NCBI GenBank assembly: GCA_015501585.1
Contig: JADNRY010000019.1
Location: 421,100-485,099 of the forward strand
Direction of reading: 5' to 3'
Length of the DNA stretch: 64,000 nt
From: Rhodocollybia butyracea
Taxonomy: Eukaryota > Basidiomycota > Agaricomycetes > Agaricales > Omphalotaceae
The notes under the pieces are model-generated. The model worked only from the letters and a program-made list of their open reading frames with translations. It made no database searches and was not told where the DNA came from. A program made the translations under genes and the position numbers. Shown piece after piece: positions 31,188 through 44,248 of this stretch (positions are counted from its first letter, which is position 1; every line of letters starts with the position of its first letter).

Positions 31188-33141
31188 CTAATACACATAT
31201 GGGATGAATTTGTAAGGGACCACTTCGCAGTAACGTTCCCAGTCCTTTCCATATTTGATAGCACAACTGCCCATAGATGAGAACCAAAGTAAATATCACA
31301 GACAGAAAAAAGACAAGCATACCGTTCAAAGTCTCGACCACATCTGTGCACGAGGACTGTGATGAAGAAGACAGAGTAGAAGTACGGAATAGGTGTGGCA
31401 GTCCCAATAACGAGACCCCAGGTCAAGCTCATGATCCAATCGGCGACGTAGTTCTGTCGAGGAAGGTAAGATTAAGTGAACAAGCTTGTATCAGACTAAT
31501 ACTTGCAGGCTTGCGTGACCATGCCCACCATCCACTGGTTAAGAGCCGATTGCTGTTGAAAGAAATCCATCAGTTGATAACCGAAACAGAAATTAAAGAA
31601 CAGCTTACCCGTGAGCGGTCTGAATGTATGTAGGATTTTTGACGGTGTTTCCAGGAAGCTGAGGGAATGTCGCCCGGAAAGTATGAATACCTTGAGTTTG
31701 CATCTTAAAGTGGCTTTTCTGAGCCATGGCAGTGTCCCAGCTACAAGTATAGTTTATGAGAAAAGTTGTTGCAACACCTCCGAGTTTACTCACATGTAAT
31801 ATGCGGTACACAAAGTGGTGTACAAAGCGATATAGGTCGGAGTCGAAAACTGGTACTTTGAAGAATCATGCGAAGCCATGTACACCACAGAGTAGACATA
31901 TGACTAGGCAGATAGGATAAGACCACTGACGATAACAAGGAATGAAAACATACAAAAGGAACGCCCGCAAGGTTCCAAAAAATGACCATGAAACCCCACC
32001 TAATGCAAATTTTCGTCAGATAAACAATTTCGATGATTAAATAAAATCAATTACTTTTCGTGATACATGTCCCAAGTTTGTGGAATACATTCCTCTCCCT
32101 TTGCGCTGTACTGCAAGTCAGCTCACAAAGATCACCAATGGAACAGATCCATACCAAGCGTTGATGTAAAACCAAGTAGCCAAACACATGAATGCCATAT
32201 TCTGGGGAAAATTTAGATTTTGTCTGAAGCTTACATTGAAAAAAGCACATACCGGAGTCACATACCCCAGTGTTTCGTACTGCTTGCAGGCACCGGAAAC
32301 AGCAAGGAAGAATACAATAACCCAGGGGATACGAACTTCAGCCCACATTTTCAAATCCACCGGTCCAAGTCGAGGATTTAACGAAGCCCCCATGAAAACA
32401 TCATAGATGAAGCTGCCAGACATCCGCATCTGCGTCCCAGTAGCAACAGCAACGAAGTACATTCCGAAGGAGACACCGAAACCCCAAATCATGGCGACAG
32501 ACATTAGATGGCCATAATTGTCGATGATTTCAGTCAACCGAAAGATTCCATTGTAATGAAGCACTGCGGCAGTAGCCATCGTCGCATAAAGCGAAGTAAG
32601 GGCATTGCAATTGTACATCAGGGTCTTGTACCCCAGAGACGGAACCGGCAAGCCTTCTTGCATGAATCCGGGCATGACCCAGGCGAGAAAAAGCTGGAAG
32701 AAAATGTTGCCCGAGTATACTTTCCAAGCATAGAGGTTGGGACTAGCATCCTATACTCCGACGCGTCAGCATTGTATTAGAATCTAAAAATGTCTTGCAG
32801 ACAGCGTACCACACGTATATGTTCCCACATCCTCCACAGGAATGGACGAATATCGTCCACGGACGTAGGGTGTACCAGTTGGCCGTCATAGAACCAAAGA
32901 CAAATCCACAGGTAGTACATGAGGACTGGGAACCCTGTCATTATCGCAAATACACCCATTGGGCCACCGAATTCATATCTGTTTTCCCGAAATTTAACGG
33001 TCCTTCGAGTACAATAACGGACGCGACTTACGAGGTATGCTGGTCAAGTTTTTGATCCAGCTTTTTGCCTTCCTCCGATATAGTTACTACACCCGCGGTC
33101 CCATTGGTTTTTCGCTGACGAAGACCATCGTCGCCACTCAT
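31188..33141 (-). CDS. ERG4: Sterol C-24(28) reductase (ERG4-like)
   Basis: Last-step enzyme of ergosterol synthesis, reducing the C24(28) double bond in the ER membrane. Eleven exons (33141-33032, 32978-32810, 32750-32253, 32201-32155, 32105-32055, 31999-31954, 31903-31794, 31740-31609, 31552-31507, 31453-31323, 31266-31188) give 472 residues. Hydrophobic segments run throughout. Family blocks are FMGASLNPRLGPVDLKMW, KQYETLGYVTPNMAFM, NACAKGEECIPQTWDMYHEK, WGFMVIFWNLAGVPF, WDTAMAQKSHFKMQ and LPYFY-like IPYFYSVFF near the end. The C-terminus is YGKDWERY...FIPYVY. The substrate-site block GWWAWSRKPNYVADW forms only if intron 31454-31506 is removed with a GC donor (CCT/GCAAGT). ERG4 is favoured over the related ERG24 by these blocks and the C-terminus. 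Confidence 0.9.
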
Positions 33142-33563
33142 TTTGCCAGAAGATTATAGAAGGAAGCAAGAAGCGAAAGAAAAGTCGAACCACTTGAAAA
33201 ATACAAAGGAATTCGAAATTGAGATCACGTAACGAAGGTTCTCATTCGGGCCGCTTTTCTCAACTTGCTGTACTCGAAGCTAACGCATTGAGTGATCTCT
33301 TATAGTGACTACCGTCACATAGAGCCACCTCCAGTGTTCACCTCCGTAAGCCCAACCGCAAATTCAACCGTAAAGACTTTCTCGCTCCAGGCAAAGCCCA
33401 ACATGCAGAATTCAATCAACCAACCAGAAACGGAGGTTGCTATATCCTCACTGGTACAACTCAACTCACTCAAACCGTGAAATAACTGCGACGATCTCCT
33501 TAGGGTCTCCGATAGACGAATGCTCAATCCATTTAACATAGACCGTACTTACAGAGTCCTTAC
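33142..33563. other. Intergenic region, 5' flank of ERG4
   Basis: About 420 bases between two same-strand genes. Short open frames on both strands overlap and show no conserved motif; nothing else was seen. Confidence 0.45.
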
Positions 33564-35576
33564 TTATTCCCAATATCTCGCAGTCTTCGCATCGCCCTCA
33601 CCTAGCCCATTTCCAATCTCCAAAAAGTCCGATGGCCTATCTCGCTTTAAATTTCGTCTTCGGTTATTTACTGGTAGCCTCTGATACGCCGATTCCTGAC
33701 CTACTTGCCCCGAAGCTCCCTGAGAAGGATACATACTGTTGTTGATGAACCCCATGGCGCCCCCGCCAGATTGTTGCTGCATGTTCTGCATCTGCATTTG
33801 TTGCACCTGCTGCTGGTGCTGTTGGAACTCAGATGCGACAGCAAATGCAGCACTCATTGTCTGCGCTTGCTGTAACTGCATTTTTAACTGCTCTTGCTGC
33901 ATCTCGGTCTGCTGACGGACATGGGTAGGAAGGGAAGGGTTTTGGAGCATGACGGATATTTGGGAGATCTGAGCCTGGAGCTGTGGGATGCTCGATACAA
34001 GCATCTGCTGCATGTCGATCCCTGGTTGCTCATCAGAGTAGAAGTCTTGTTCCAAATTGATCGTATCCTGGAATCAAAATTTAGAGATTGGGTAACCGGG
34101 AGGTTTAGGCGGTTACCTTCGAGCCATCCTCCATCTCGTCTGTCGCGGCAGCCTCTCTTCTACTTTCTTCGATAGCATTTTCGATGTAGTCGTCGACCCT
34201 TCGCCGCTGCTCCATATCTGCACTCAGTTTATCTAAGCTGGCGATTTTTTTCCCGCAATTAGGACAGATAAAATCTCTTTCTAGCAAATATGTCTGGATG
34301 CAGTCTTCACAATAGCAAGTGCCACAGCAGGGAGTCTTCAGTGCATCACGGAAAAGTTTATTGTCAATTGGACAAACAAGGGACGAGTCGGAAGGAGTAT
34401 TCCGTTCTCGTACTTCCACGGCCGTAAGAACTTTATTTGTCCGCGAGACTTGTTTTTGCCAGGATGCTCTGAAGAATACACCTGAGTTCACGCACGAATA
34501 TAGATAGACATCAACTCACAAATCAGGCTGGGCGACAACGTATCCGCCCTCAGGAGTGACCATGACTCCTTGTCCTATATCTCCATTGATATTCTCTACA
34601 GCCTTAAGCATGCTTCGTGGTATACCAGTTGTCCGTTTGATGCGTGGCTTATGGTCGAACTCGCGGTCGCTATTGGTGGGACAATCCTTTATCCAATGGC
34701 CTGAAGAAATCATTAGTGATTCAAAACGCAGCAAAAAATCGAACACATTACCCACCCTTCTGTCCACAGCGATAGCATACATAACTGGTGGGCAAGGGTC
34801 GATCTGGCGGCTGAAACGCCGAAGGACCAGGCTTTCCTGGACGTGGTGGACCACGGAGTTATAAATGCGTGTGGCACTGAGCAAGTTAGTTTAGCATGAG
34901 ATGCGTCGATTGTAAAGGTTCGGAGCAAGAACAAAAGTGCGACCAACTGACTGTGACATTTTTTCCTGGGCTTCCTCCCAATTTGCAGACTGGGCTTGGA
35001 ACATAGCGGCCATTGCAGCTGCTTCATCGTCGTTTGCCACGTTGGATTTGACGGGCGCAGCGAAAGTTGAGGACTGAGCAAGAGAAACAGAGTTGAGCCG
35101 AGCGATCATCGACAGGTGAGTAAACGTACCGTTCCAGGTTTATTCTGGAGTTCGTCCTTTCCATCAAATCGTTTGGACATGGCACCTTTATAAGCAAATC
35201 CCGGACCTCTTTGAGCTGATTCCGAAGTTGGAACAAGACTCGGTGCGCCTGCAACGTATAGTGAGGCTTTGCCTTTGCCTGGCCGTGCAGCAGGAACGCG
35301 TTTGATGATAACGAAAGAGGACCTAGGAATGATAGCGTTGTCGTCGAGAATCTCTAGTAGAACGTTCAGTCTAATTGAACGGAAAAAACTATCTATGTGC
35401 GTGCCTTCCTTGGAGTCCCCATCGATCACTTTCAAGTCGAAGTCATTCGCCTTGGCCAAGTTATGTGCCAGTATGATATCTCTCTTTAGGTCAAAAATCG
35501 AAATACCGGTGCCGTCGAATGTAACCCGAGATTCATCTTTGCGAGAATTGAATCGATAGAAGACAGAGGAAGCCAT
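33564..35576 (-). CDS. MPE1: mRNA cleavage/polyadenylation factor MPE1 (RBBP6-like)
   Basis: Subunit of the cleavage and polyadenylation factor with a ubiquitin-like DWNN domain, a zinc knuckle and a RING/U-box. DWNN: MASSVFYRFNSRKDESRVTF, then SKEE/ILDDNAIIPRSSFVII once the 51-base in-frame intron 35354-35404 (GC donor) is removed. Zinc knuckle CYRCGQKGHWIKDC is followed by DREFDHKPRIKRTTGIPRSM. RING-type segment: CPIDNKLF, CCGTCYCEDC, FICPNCGK. The C-terminus is Gln/Met-rich. Exons 35576-35405, 35353-35130, 35073-34952, 34876-34855, 34810-34756, 34700-34520, 34468-34117 and 34067-33564 give 543 residues. The step from ATRIYNS to PPDRPLPTSYVCYRCG needs either a 44-base intron with a weak donor (34811-34854) or a one-base shift reading RGPPRPGKPG; this is unresolved. 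Confidence 0.92.
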
Positions 35577-36166
35577 AATCCAAGTTCAGCTTGAATAAAT
35601 AAACGTGAGCGTTCGTTGTGAAAGCTGGGCGCTTACTTCAAAATATAGAAGCGCTCAAAATCATCCTTTTAAGAGGTTTTAGAGTCTGCCTTCGGGAGCT
35701 AGGACAACTCTTCACGTGTATAGACTCAAATGCAGAAACAGGTCCTAATGCCATTATCGGCCTCAGTATATGCATGTTTGCTCTGCACTGAGCCGTTCCA
35801 ACCACTTGATATGGTGACGTCACATATCTCACATCTTCTATGTGCAGCTGGTCGAACTGGTCCTTGGTACTGTACCCTTCTTTTATCAATCACCTACCGC
35901 TGATTCAAAACTTGTTTCCGAATTGGGCTATCTCGATTACCGCGCAACTCGACTGCGAGGCGTATCATTTTAAAGAAGGACGCACAGCACCCACAGTTTG
36001 ATTGTGACTCGCACTACATCGAAGCTACTATTTTTCAAGGTGGCGAGGTGTGCATACCACATAATATGAGGCGTAAACTGATCCCGATTCTCAGCTTGTA
36101 CCCTTGGTTAAAGTTTGACGCCATGATTTCCCTCTTCACTGCGCTGGTACACTGACCTTGACAGTG
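35577..36166. other. Intergenic region without supported gene
   Basis: 590 bases between MPE1 (start) and the 3' end of the second Zn2Cys6 gene. No conserved frame, RNA gene or repeat was recognised. Confidence 0.45.
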
Positions 36167-39100
36167 CTATATACCTATTTGACTATCATGCCATCTTCCA
36201 TTCGCTTCAAGTCCAGAGCCATCATCGCTCCATAGAAGTTGACCAAGCTCATCCATCGTCACCTCATCAAGCTCTCTCATACTCGCCTCAAACATTTCGG
36301 CCTCACGGAAAAGGATGTTTGGTGCCAAAACATCTCGCCCAGGAAGTCCCCAGCCTAGTCCAAGCCCAAAACCATCTTGTCCAAGATCATATTCTGAAAG
36401 CGTCAAAGGCAAACCATTGGGAGACATCGTGTGCTGGGTGGAATACTGAGTGGAAGTCCATTGAGACGACATGGAAGGACCTGCGCTGTGATCAACAGGA
36501 ACCGGAATACGAGAGGGATACAGTCCTGCTACTGCAGAGCTACAGTGATGGTGAAACGAAGCCGCGTTCAAGCCCGTGGGACTCAGCGGTAATGATTGTC
36601 TGTTAAGTGGTGGGTCAAGAGAGCCACTTGACTGGGATGTAGGACTGCTCATCCCAGTGCGGTGCGCGTCAACCTGTAGTTGTACGAGGGGTTGGTTGAC
36701 GAAACAATAGAGACCTAAGCACTTACAATCATTCGTTTAACCACTTGACCAAATGATTCATCGGTTTCTTGACTGGAAGCTCCTCGCTTTTTGGAAGGTT
36801 TTGCGAGAATATCGGGCTCTACCCCTATTTAGCGTGCCATCAAAACCGTTTGAGTGTCGAAAAAGAAAAAATTTGCATACTCAGTAAACCTTCTAAAAGA
36901 GCAATCGCATTTTGAGAAACACTCGAAATGTGCTCCACAGTCCTGCCAGAATTGAGTTCGTGAGTGTCAAGATATAACAAATGCCATTATGGACATACTT
37001 AAAAAGATCCAGAGCTTCTCGCAGTTCCGCTCTTCGGAAATCCAGATCGGGTCCATTGTCTACCTTATGGTGGCACAAGTCGATGAATAAGACAACGGAC
37101 TACCCAAAAGGTTGAATATGAGCAAGCTTTCTTTGACAGCAAAACTCACCGCGGCAAACCCGTAGAATAAGACCATCCACCATTTCAACAGTATCGCTGA
37201 TTGTTCGTTGTTGGATTTTAAAAGGTTCAATATTTCTCTAGCTGAATGAATGCACCGCTCTCTAGATTTTGCCTGTTTAAAGTTTATTAAGTACATGCAC
37301 CAGCAGAAAGCTCTTGCGTACTTACATATTTGCGATCCTTGTATCCTTTGAATAAAAATGGTCTATGCAGCCGGAGTTGCCTTGTTTCGCCCATCAGAAG
37401 ACATAACGTCAATTCGAGTCGCTTTACGTGGTACGGTGCTGTGGCAGTGGTGTCGCCCTCCTCAAAATACCGGGGAATTTCTTCCTGTATCTGACGTAGC
37501 TTCGCGTCCATTTCTGCCACAAATTCATACCCTGTAGGCGATTGCATGTTGTCCACAATCTCCCTGTAGACCTCGACAAAACGAAATCGTGTTAAAGACA
37601 GCGTCATCTCCTGCACTGCACTTTGATAATGATGTATTTTCTTGCAATGGCAGATACTTACGGTGTATTGTGTATTCGGACGCTCCTGCAAAGTCATCCC
37701 CTCTACAAGGTCAATATCGTCGATATTTGCGGGAAATCCAGTATGGTTTTGCGACGGATGGATCGAGTAAGTTCCATTATGAGCAGCAGCATGAGACCAG
37801 TCATTGAAAATCTACGACTACGTTAGCTCAAGAAAGGATGCCACAATATACTCACCAAGCTCCACCAAATCCGTCTTGCAATCTCACGTTTGACGACGGA
37901 GCTCCACATGCCTGAGTAGCTTCTGTTGTCTGACTCGGAGCCAAGTCTAGATATGCCTAGATTTTGGGCCATCTATTGCCAAATGTTGAGTACTCGGGTA
38001 TGTAGTTGAAGATTTAACTCGATATGCCATGTAAGCTCATAGCCCCAAGTAATGCGTATCCGCCTAAACAATGAGCGGGAAATTGCCGCAAAAAACGGCG
38101 CTGTATGCGAGGACGATAATGGGCATCAGGCTGCTCACCTTTATGGCTGAGCCTAAAAGAGCCCAATGTGCACTGTACCAACAAAGTTAGGTTTGAAATA
38201 ATGCGGGGAAAAGGAGGAACTAGATCCATTTCGGACGCTTTCTGTAGCTTCGAACACAACGGAAATACTCACTCAGCTTCGTCTAAGTTCTGCTGATAGA
38301 TACCCATCAGGCTGATGGAAAAGTGTAAGATATAGACAACAAAGAAAAGCAATCTACTCACATAAGACACTGCAAGGCTTCTAAGCTATGGTTTCCGATA
38401 AAATCACTAACATAGAAACACGCTTGCGCTGCATTGTACATTTTTTTGCTCAGTTCGATCGCTTCAGCGAATCCGATGCTCAATTTTTGGCATATATCCG
38501 GTTCGATGAGGTGAAACGAGAGACATAACACCATGAAGTAAACGCTCAAGAACGGAATTGAAACTTGATTCTGGGCTTGCACAGGCGAATTGTATTCCGT
38601 ATTCATAACAAAGAAGACTTGCTCTGAGAGTTGGCTGGCTTCAGAAAGAAACGAGGGAGCATGTAGGACCTTTGAATACCATTCTAAGCGTTCAAACTAA
38701 AAGCTTAAATGAGTCGTGAGAATGACGCATGAAACGACTTGACTGACATAAAAATGAACGAGGGTTGCACGATGATTTTGGTTGGGTAAGGCCGAAACAA
38801 GTCTACTAATCACATTGGTGCTGGGGTCTATGAGCAAAGAAAGTGGGTGGCTGTCAGGAAGCCCGAGCTGTGGCGCAAATCCTTCCACTGCAGAAATTGG
38901 AGTGGTGATTGAGTGTACCGTTCTCTCGTAAACTTCATGGGACGCTATTGGTCCAGCTTGTTGAGACCCGTACCCAGAATACGAGTACGCACTGGGGGCT
39001 TCGTCTTCCAGGTTTCGAGCAGCGCGAGAGCGATTGACTCTGTGTCCCATTGCAAAGTCCTCGAGCATCATGGCTACGTCTTCATCTGTCGATCCAGAGC

Positions 39101-39679
39101 CATAGGAAGACCGGATCGATGATTTTGGCTTTCCATCAGGTGCATTACCTATAAGCATAGAATCAAGAGGCCTCGGAGCATCTTTAGGTTGGGATTTACG
39201 TAGAGAGGAGGAGGAGGACGTGGATGAAGGACTTTCGATCTCCCCGGATCCTGAAGAAACGAGGTCCGAAGGCAAGGATGTAGAGAGACGTGATACCGCT
39301 CGTTCTAAAACCACCAAGCGATGAAGCACGTCGTCCAGAGTTTCAACCGTAGACTTATTTGTGCTGCGAACAGGACAGAATTAGCTGTATCCATGCGCTG
39401 TCGTATTTGAGACCAACTTAGAGTGGCTTCGGTCGACCTCTCTGCAGACGTCGCCTTCCCCTCGCAGGAGACAGGGTGCACATGGATAAGCTCGGTTACC
39501 TGAAAAAGGTCAGGAAATAAGTTTTCAGCTGAATAATTTGTTTAATTTCACATTTTATCTTTCGCTTTCGACCTTGTTGCCATGAGCTGTCAAGATTGGG
39601 CAACGACAAGCAATCAACTTGAGAACGTACACTGATAGCAACTTTGTATAGGGCGAGAGCAAACACGCGAGTCCGACAT
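36167..39679 (-). CDS. Zn2Cys6 transcription factor, 15 exons
   Basis: 872-residue regulator assembled from 15 exons: 39679-39631, 39572-39552, 39499-39418, 39363-38748, 38696-38362, 38311-38273, 38172-38139, 37972-37856, 37811-37662, 37610-37326, 37272-37150, 37099-36999, 36942-36881, 36824-36727 and 36673-36167. The zinc cluster is split over the first three exons: CYQCRKRKIKCNRAYPCAPC...C, spacing C-x2-C-x6-C-x5-C-x2-C-x8-C. A coiled helix follows (VETLDDVLHRLVVLERAVSR). The fungal-specific domain includes FERLEWYSKVLHAPSF, LMGIYQQNLDEAE, AHWALLGSAIK, MAQNLGISRLG and KREIARRIWWSL. The C-terminus is Ser/Pro/Gly-rich, ending in acidic EVTMDELGQLLWSDDGSG, possibly an activation domain. Two introns are long for this locus (38173-38272, 100 bases; 37973-38138, 166 bases). 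No target is evident. Confidence 0.87.
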
Positions 39680-42280
39680 TTCAGTGTGAGGATGAGAAAG
39701 TAGAAAGAGCCAGAAGATTTATGAGTTCTTATAAATCGAGATTCTTCGGAAGTTTCCCCGATGAAATCTGCAAACCAACTGCAAACACAACTTCAGCTAT
39801 TACAATCTTCAACGACGCCAAGAAACCAGATAGGAAAGCCAGCTTGTGTAAGTAGGGATTGACAACGTTCATGATTCCCGCTACCTCTTTAGAGGCTAGA
39901 GCCGTTGGTCTTTAGGCATCAGTGATTCAGAGTTAACGGCGAGGTCCTTTTTTGTCATGTGACCTGTTAATGATTAATCACAATCGCGCTCACATTACTA
40001 CTACCACAGTCACTGTCTGCTGTTCTCGTCGTATTTCTTCTGCCTGAGATCATCTCTGAACCCGATACCGAGATGACGCTTATTAGAGCATCAACCCAGG
40101 ACTATGCTGTCCAAGAAATCTGCCGTGAACGGCTTATGGCAGGAAAACATGTCCGGTAACTGAGAAAAAGTATCGAATGGGGTCACATTTTAGATGCAGC
40201 CTTGGACGAGTCAGAGCCCAGAGTACGTTACAATCAGCTTTACTTGCGACCCATGTTTAATATATCTTACAGCTAAAGTGGATGTTGGACCGGAAACTGT
40301 GGCTTGACCGACACCCAACTCACTCAGCCGAAGTCCGTGAAATATCATACCAAGTAGAGGTCGCATAAACTCTCGTATGATGTTGTCTTATCGCTATAGT
40401 GGTTTCCAATTTGCATCTAGACATGGACGCCACACTTGCTCGTGCCGCCCTTGTGCCTCGCGAACACGTCTTGGACAAAACGCTCGCGTATCTTCGCGTA
40501 TGAGCTAGACGTTCAGGCTTGGAGGAGACGCGAAGTATTTGAAGGAAGGGGAGACCCTGGATGACCAGAGTATTCTAAAGAGTATCCGGTATGTTTCCTT
40601 TCTTGACCATCTCTCTATGGCATATATTTTATGTACCCTTTCCAGGTTGTCGACCCCAATGTTGGACAGACGTATGCCCAACGCTTACGGTCCCGTCACC
40701 GACCATCGCTTACCCCCGATCCCCAAGCGATAGCCGGCAGACGCTACCAGACAATACCTACCACTATTATTTACCTGAGGACTGTCCTGGTGTCGACACC
40801 TCTCCAACCCCCTTTCCCATAGTCCCTGCGCTCCTCTCCATACCTTTTTCTGTCCTTCACAACATCCCGCGATTGGGTCCCATGGTAAATCACGGAGTAT
40901 CAGTGAATAGTTCTGTTCTTCGTGATGGAGATCATACACTTGTGGGGATGGGACCCGTCTCAAGGGGTATCAGTACAAGGAAGCACAGCTATGGCCATAT
41001 CAAATCAAGCACCATCTCCATTGCCTCACCCTGTCTTTCACGAATCATGTAATGAAATTAACCTGTCGTTATTCACTCTTTCTGTCGGTTATCAGTCCCA
41101 GTCGTCCACTCTTCAGCTTCCTGATGGTCAATTTCTTGTCAACGCACCATCTGCCCTATACTGCATTTGAGGAGGATGAAGATGGTGATGTCTTTGGTTG
41201 GTCTGACGAGAATGATCTCTATGATGAGGAAGAGAATGATGAAGAACAGAAGGATGACTAGGAGAATAGGCAACAGTTGCAGAGGATGAGTGTTGAAACC
41301 ATTGAAGCCCGGGTCCAGGAAGTGTATGCTGAGCATGGGCAGGAAGATAGTGGACGGGTTTATGAAGGGGACCATACCTTCTGCTTCGACAAATCACTTG
41401 TTAATGATTAGATCGATTAGATCTCAGATGTTTTGTGCCAGGATTTAGTTAATTTCCCCTCTCTGGACTCGAATTCTATATGTATATGAATGTCTCTTGA
41501 ACTTTTAATGATAGCTACTTTGTATGTTACCGACTTTAAGCAATACTTTCGTTTGATAAGTTCTTGCATGTGTTGTTTGCGTCGCATCTGCAAATGAATC
41601 TGGGCCTGGCTGCACCAGAGATACAAGAAACGTTCATTGACATGCGATGGAATGAACAAGGTCAAACAATGAAGGAAATGGAGGGTATGACGAGAAGGAG
41701 CTCAAGTCAAGATGCATGATCCTTGAGAGAAGAGCAGGGCGGCTGAGAGTTCTGGGTATCGAAAAAGATCGGGCGTTGCATATGGGTCTTGACCTTGGTG
41801 TATTCGCTTTATAGGAGGATGACGCTGCTAACTAGGGAGGCAACATTATGCGGATTGTCGGCAGGCTACATTCACTTATCGCAAAGAAAGGTCTGTCCAC
41901 GCTTCCACACGATATCCAGTCTTCCTCCTATAAACAAGCGTTTCCGCGAATTCCTCAACCTTCCCACCTCCATCTCCGCCCAAACGATGATACGATCGAC
42001 ATTGTCGGTTTTCTCGCTTTCGAAACTTTTGAGTGTGAAAAAAGGGTCGCTGGAGGAAGGACATCGAGTGTTCCTCTTTGATTGCGAGTCTGCGAGAAGA
42101 GGCAGCCGGTGTTGCTCCATGTTGCGTTGGGAGGGATTCTTGCTGTGTTGGTGGTTGCATGATGTCGACATGTGATTGATTACAAGATTAGTAAATCAGA
42201 TTAGCGAACGACTTTTCTTTGCTAACTACAAGACGGCTAAAAATTTCTACATTCCCTTCGCAAAGGGTAGCTAGGTAGGC
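39680..42280. other. 2.6-kb region with only degenerate coding traces
   Basis: No intact gene. Short frames such as AQRLRSRHRPSL (about 40670), an acidic stretch EEDEDGDVFGWSDENDLYDE (about 41168) and RRAGRLRVLGIEKDRALHMG (about 41725) look coding in composition. They lie in different frames with stops between and match no family I recognise. No TIR or direct-repeat boundary was found. This is probably the remains of an old gene or element. Confidence 0.35.
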
Positions 42281-43114
42281 TAAGTTTACTCATCTCTACC
42301 TATCCTAGAGGGGCTAAGGCTATGATTTCTTTGCAGTAGTAACGCTCTTGAACTCAGAGCATTTCTTGGTCCAATCTTGGACCAGTTGGTGACCTGCCGA
42401 TCTAGGAACATAGCAGTGCCTTGAATCCGACTCGCAGGCCCGCAGTACTTTCCCGCAATACTTTTCTCTCCTCGGCTTTTTCTCAATTTTAACGCTATAC
42501 CACTTAGTTGGTAACCTTGACGTTGTATACCTTGTTACGCATCTTCGAACCAGACTAATGTGAAGCTACTAACAATAGTATGGACCCTTACCGGCACATT
42601 CCCGTCCTCACAGCTCAGCAGTTTCCAGTGGCGACAGTGTCCTTAGTTTGATTAGTCTGGGACTTGAATCCGTTATTAATGGCATCGTGTCAAGACGACC
42701 AACCCCATCTTCAGGACGTTTTTTTCTTGAATGTTAGCTACTAATTGTACTTATAAGTAGTTTATAGGTTGCCACAGTTGCTTGCTGGCGAGCGAAAATT
42801 TTGCATCGCACTTATTTTGCTCAATGCATTCACTAATCTCGTTCATCCCCGAGCTCAGGCTCAGATAGTAGGAATACCAAGTATATCTGCTCGCCACTCG
42901 ACGATCTTTGTGATAGATCAGCTCGGCGTGCTCCTCAGACGAGATGATTTTGGCGAGTCAAAAGATATGATCCATGTCGTTGTTTCGGCTTTGAATCTCG
43001 GATGGTCGCCGTTTACAGTCTGTTTGGTGATATATCTACTCTTATGAGTTTCACCATTGCCACCTCTACAACCTTTGTTTCCCACCTCTCTCAGCCACCT
43101 TTCCTTCCTACGCA
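42281..43114 (+). repeat. Left end of the tandem membrane-protein repeat
   Basis: Carries spacer sequence also found between the later copies. The block with ACTTGAATCCG, TGGCATCGTGTCAAGACGA and CATCTTCAGGACG (about 42660-42725) recurs at about 47390-47445 and, diverged, near 49610-49660. AATGTGAAGCTACTAACAATA (42560) recurs at 44581 and 49502. This implies that a further copy once stood to the left and has been lost. Confidence 0.65.
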
Positions 43115-44248
43115 ATGAGGAAAGCACTTCTCGTAGTATTGTGGTATGTCAGATTTATTGATTGTGCAGGATTCCTTTGTATTTTAGTTCATAGGGGCGC
43201 TGCTGAAGCCTTGTCTGGACCTGGAGACCTACATTTGACGATTACACCGACTGTTACAATGGGTCAAACCTTTGAAGCTTCGTGGACCTGGTTTTCATAT
43301 CAACTTCCCACTCCACATATGTTCGTCGTAGCGCTCGAAGGAGAGTCCTATAAAAAAAACTTTTCGATCTCTCAAGCAGGATTTTCGGGAGTGATACCGC
43401 TGACTGTCCCCAATACTGGGTAGTTACTACCATTCTCTTCATGCAACACTGAAAAACTGACTAACTTCAACTAGGACACTCCAAGCAACGCTCGTGAGAA
43501 CAAATATGCAAGCACGACTTCACAACAACGGGTGAATTTGAAAGCTAATCAGAGCTTAGAGTCCCTCATACAACGGATAGCGCAGTTGCTACCTTCTTCG
43601 CAATGAATCTAGTGTACGATTTCTGTCAAACTTCCAGTAGACATTATTCATGACTGGAAGTTTACAGATCCATGCCCTCTGGTCCAGCTTCCCCTTCCCC
43701 TAGAACTCCCCTTCCTCCTAGTGCAACCCCTCCCTCTGGTACAATGTCCCTCCCCCTGTGGCGAATCCTAGTGCAATGCTACCGTCGCCCTCATCGGCAC
43801 AAACAATTACGCAAGTGACTACTACAACGTGAGTTTGTCTGAAGATCCTGTCCATCTTTTTGCAATTTTGTGTCGCTCATTTGATTTCCTAGCGCTCCCG
43901 CAAGTACACAGACAGCCTTAACGGCGCACCACTCGCTTTTCGCCTGGAATCCTTGCGGGCTCTATAGTAGGCGGTCTAGTCGCGTTTCTGCTCCTAACCT
44001 TATCGGCTACTTGTATATGGCGTCGGTGCCGAATTCGACGCATGATAAAACAGCAAGATCTTTATCCTACCGTGACAATTCCAGACGAATCCTTGGTCAC
44101 TGAAACTTACTGGGATGGCGACTCGGATCTATCTTCACTTGCACCTTCCGACTCGGTGTCAAGGGCGATGTATCCGTTTCACAAGAAAATCAGACCTTTG
44201 GCTCCTTCCACGACGATGACTTTCGTTTCTGAAGAATATAAGAGTTGA
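43115..44248 (+). pseudogene. Secreted Ser/Thr-rich single-pass membrane protein, copy A
   Basis: Starts MRKALLVVLWGAAEALSGPG, a signal peptide completed across intron 43146-43192. An extracellular domain follows (LTITPTVTMGQTFEASWTW, GFSGVIPLTVPNTG), then a Ser/Thr/Pro-rich stalk, a membrane helix and a cytosolic tail (YWDGDSDLSSLAPSDSVSRA). Several GT-AG introns can be matched to copies B and C. Relative to them, the stalk shifts frame near 43735-43765. One extra T at CGCTTTTCGCC (about 43934) shifts the start of the membrane helix. The ends are fine, so it is either recently dead or carries indel errors. The protein resembles fungal stalk-TM-tail surface sensors only in layout; no family was recognised. 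Confidence 0.6.

Noticed and set aside
38014..38259. Continuing the second Zn2Cys6 protein through 38014-38259 as coding
   Set aside because: It lacks the domain motifs. Splicing from AHWALLGSAIK to MAQNLGISRLG removes it and restores the fungal-specific domain, although the intron is long (166 bases).
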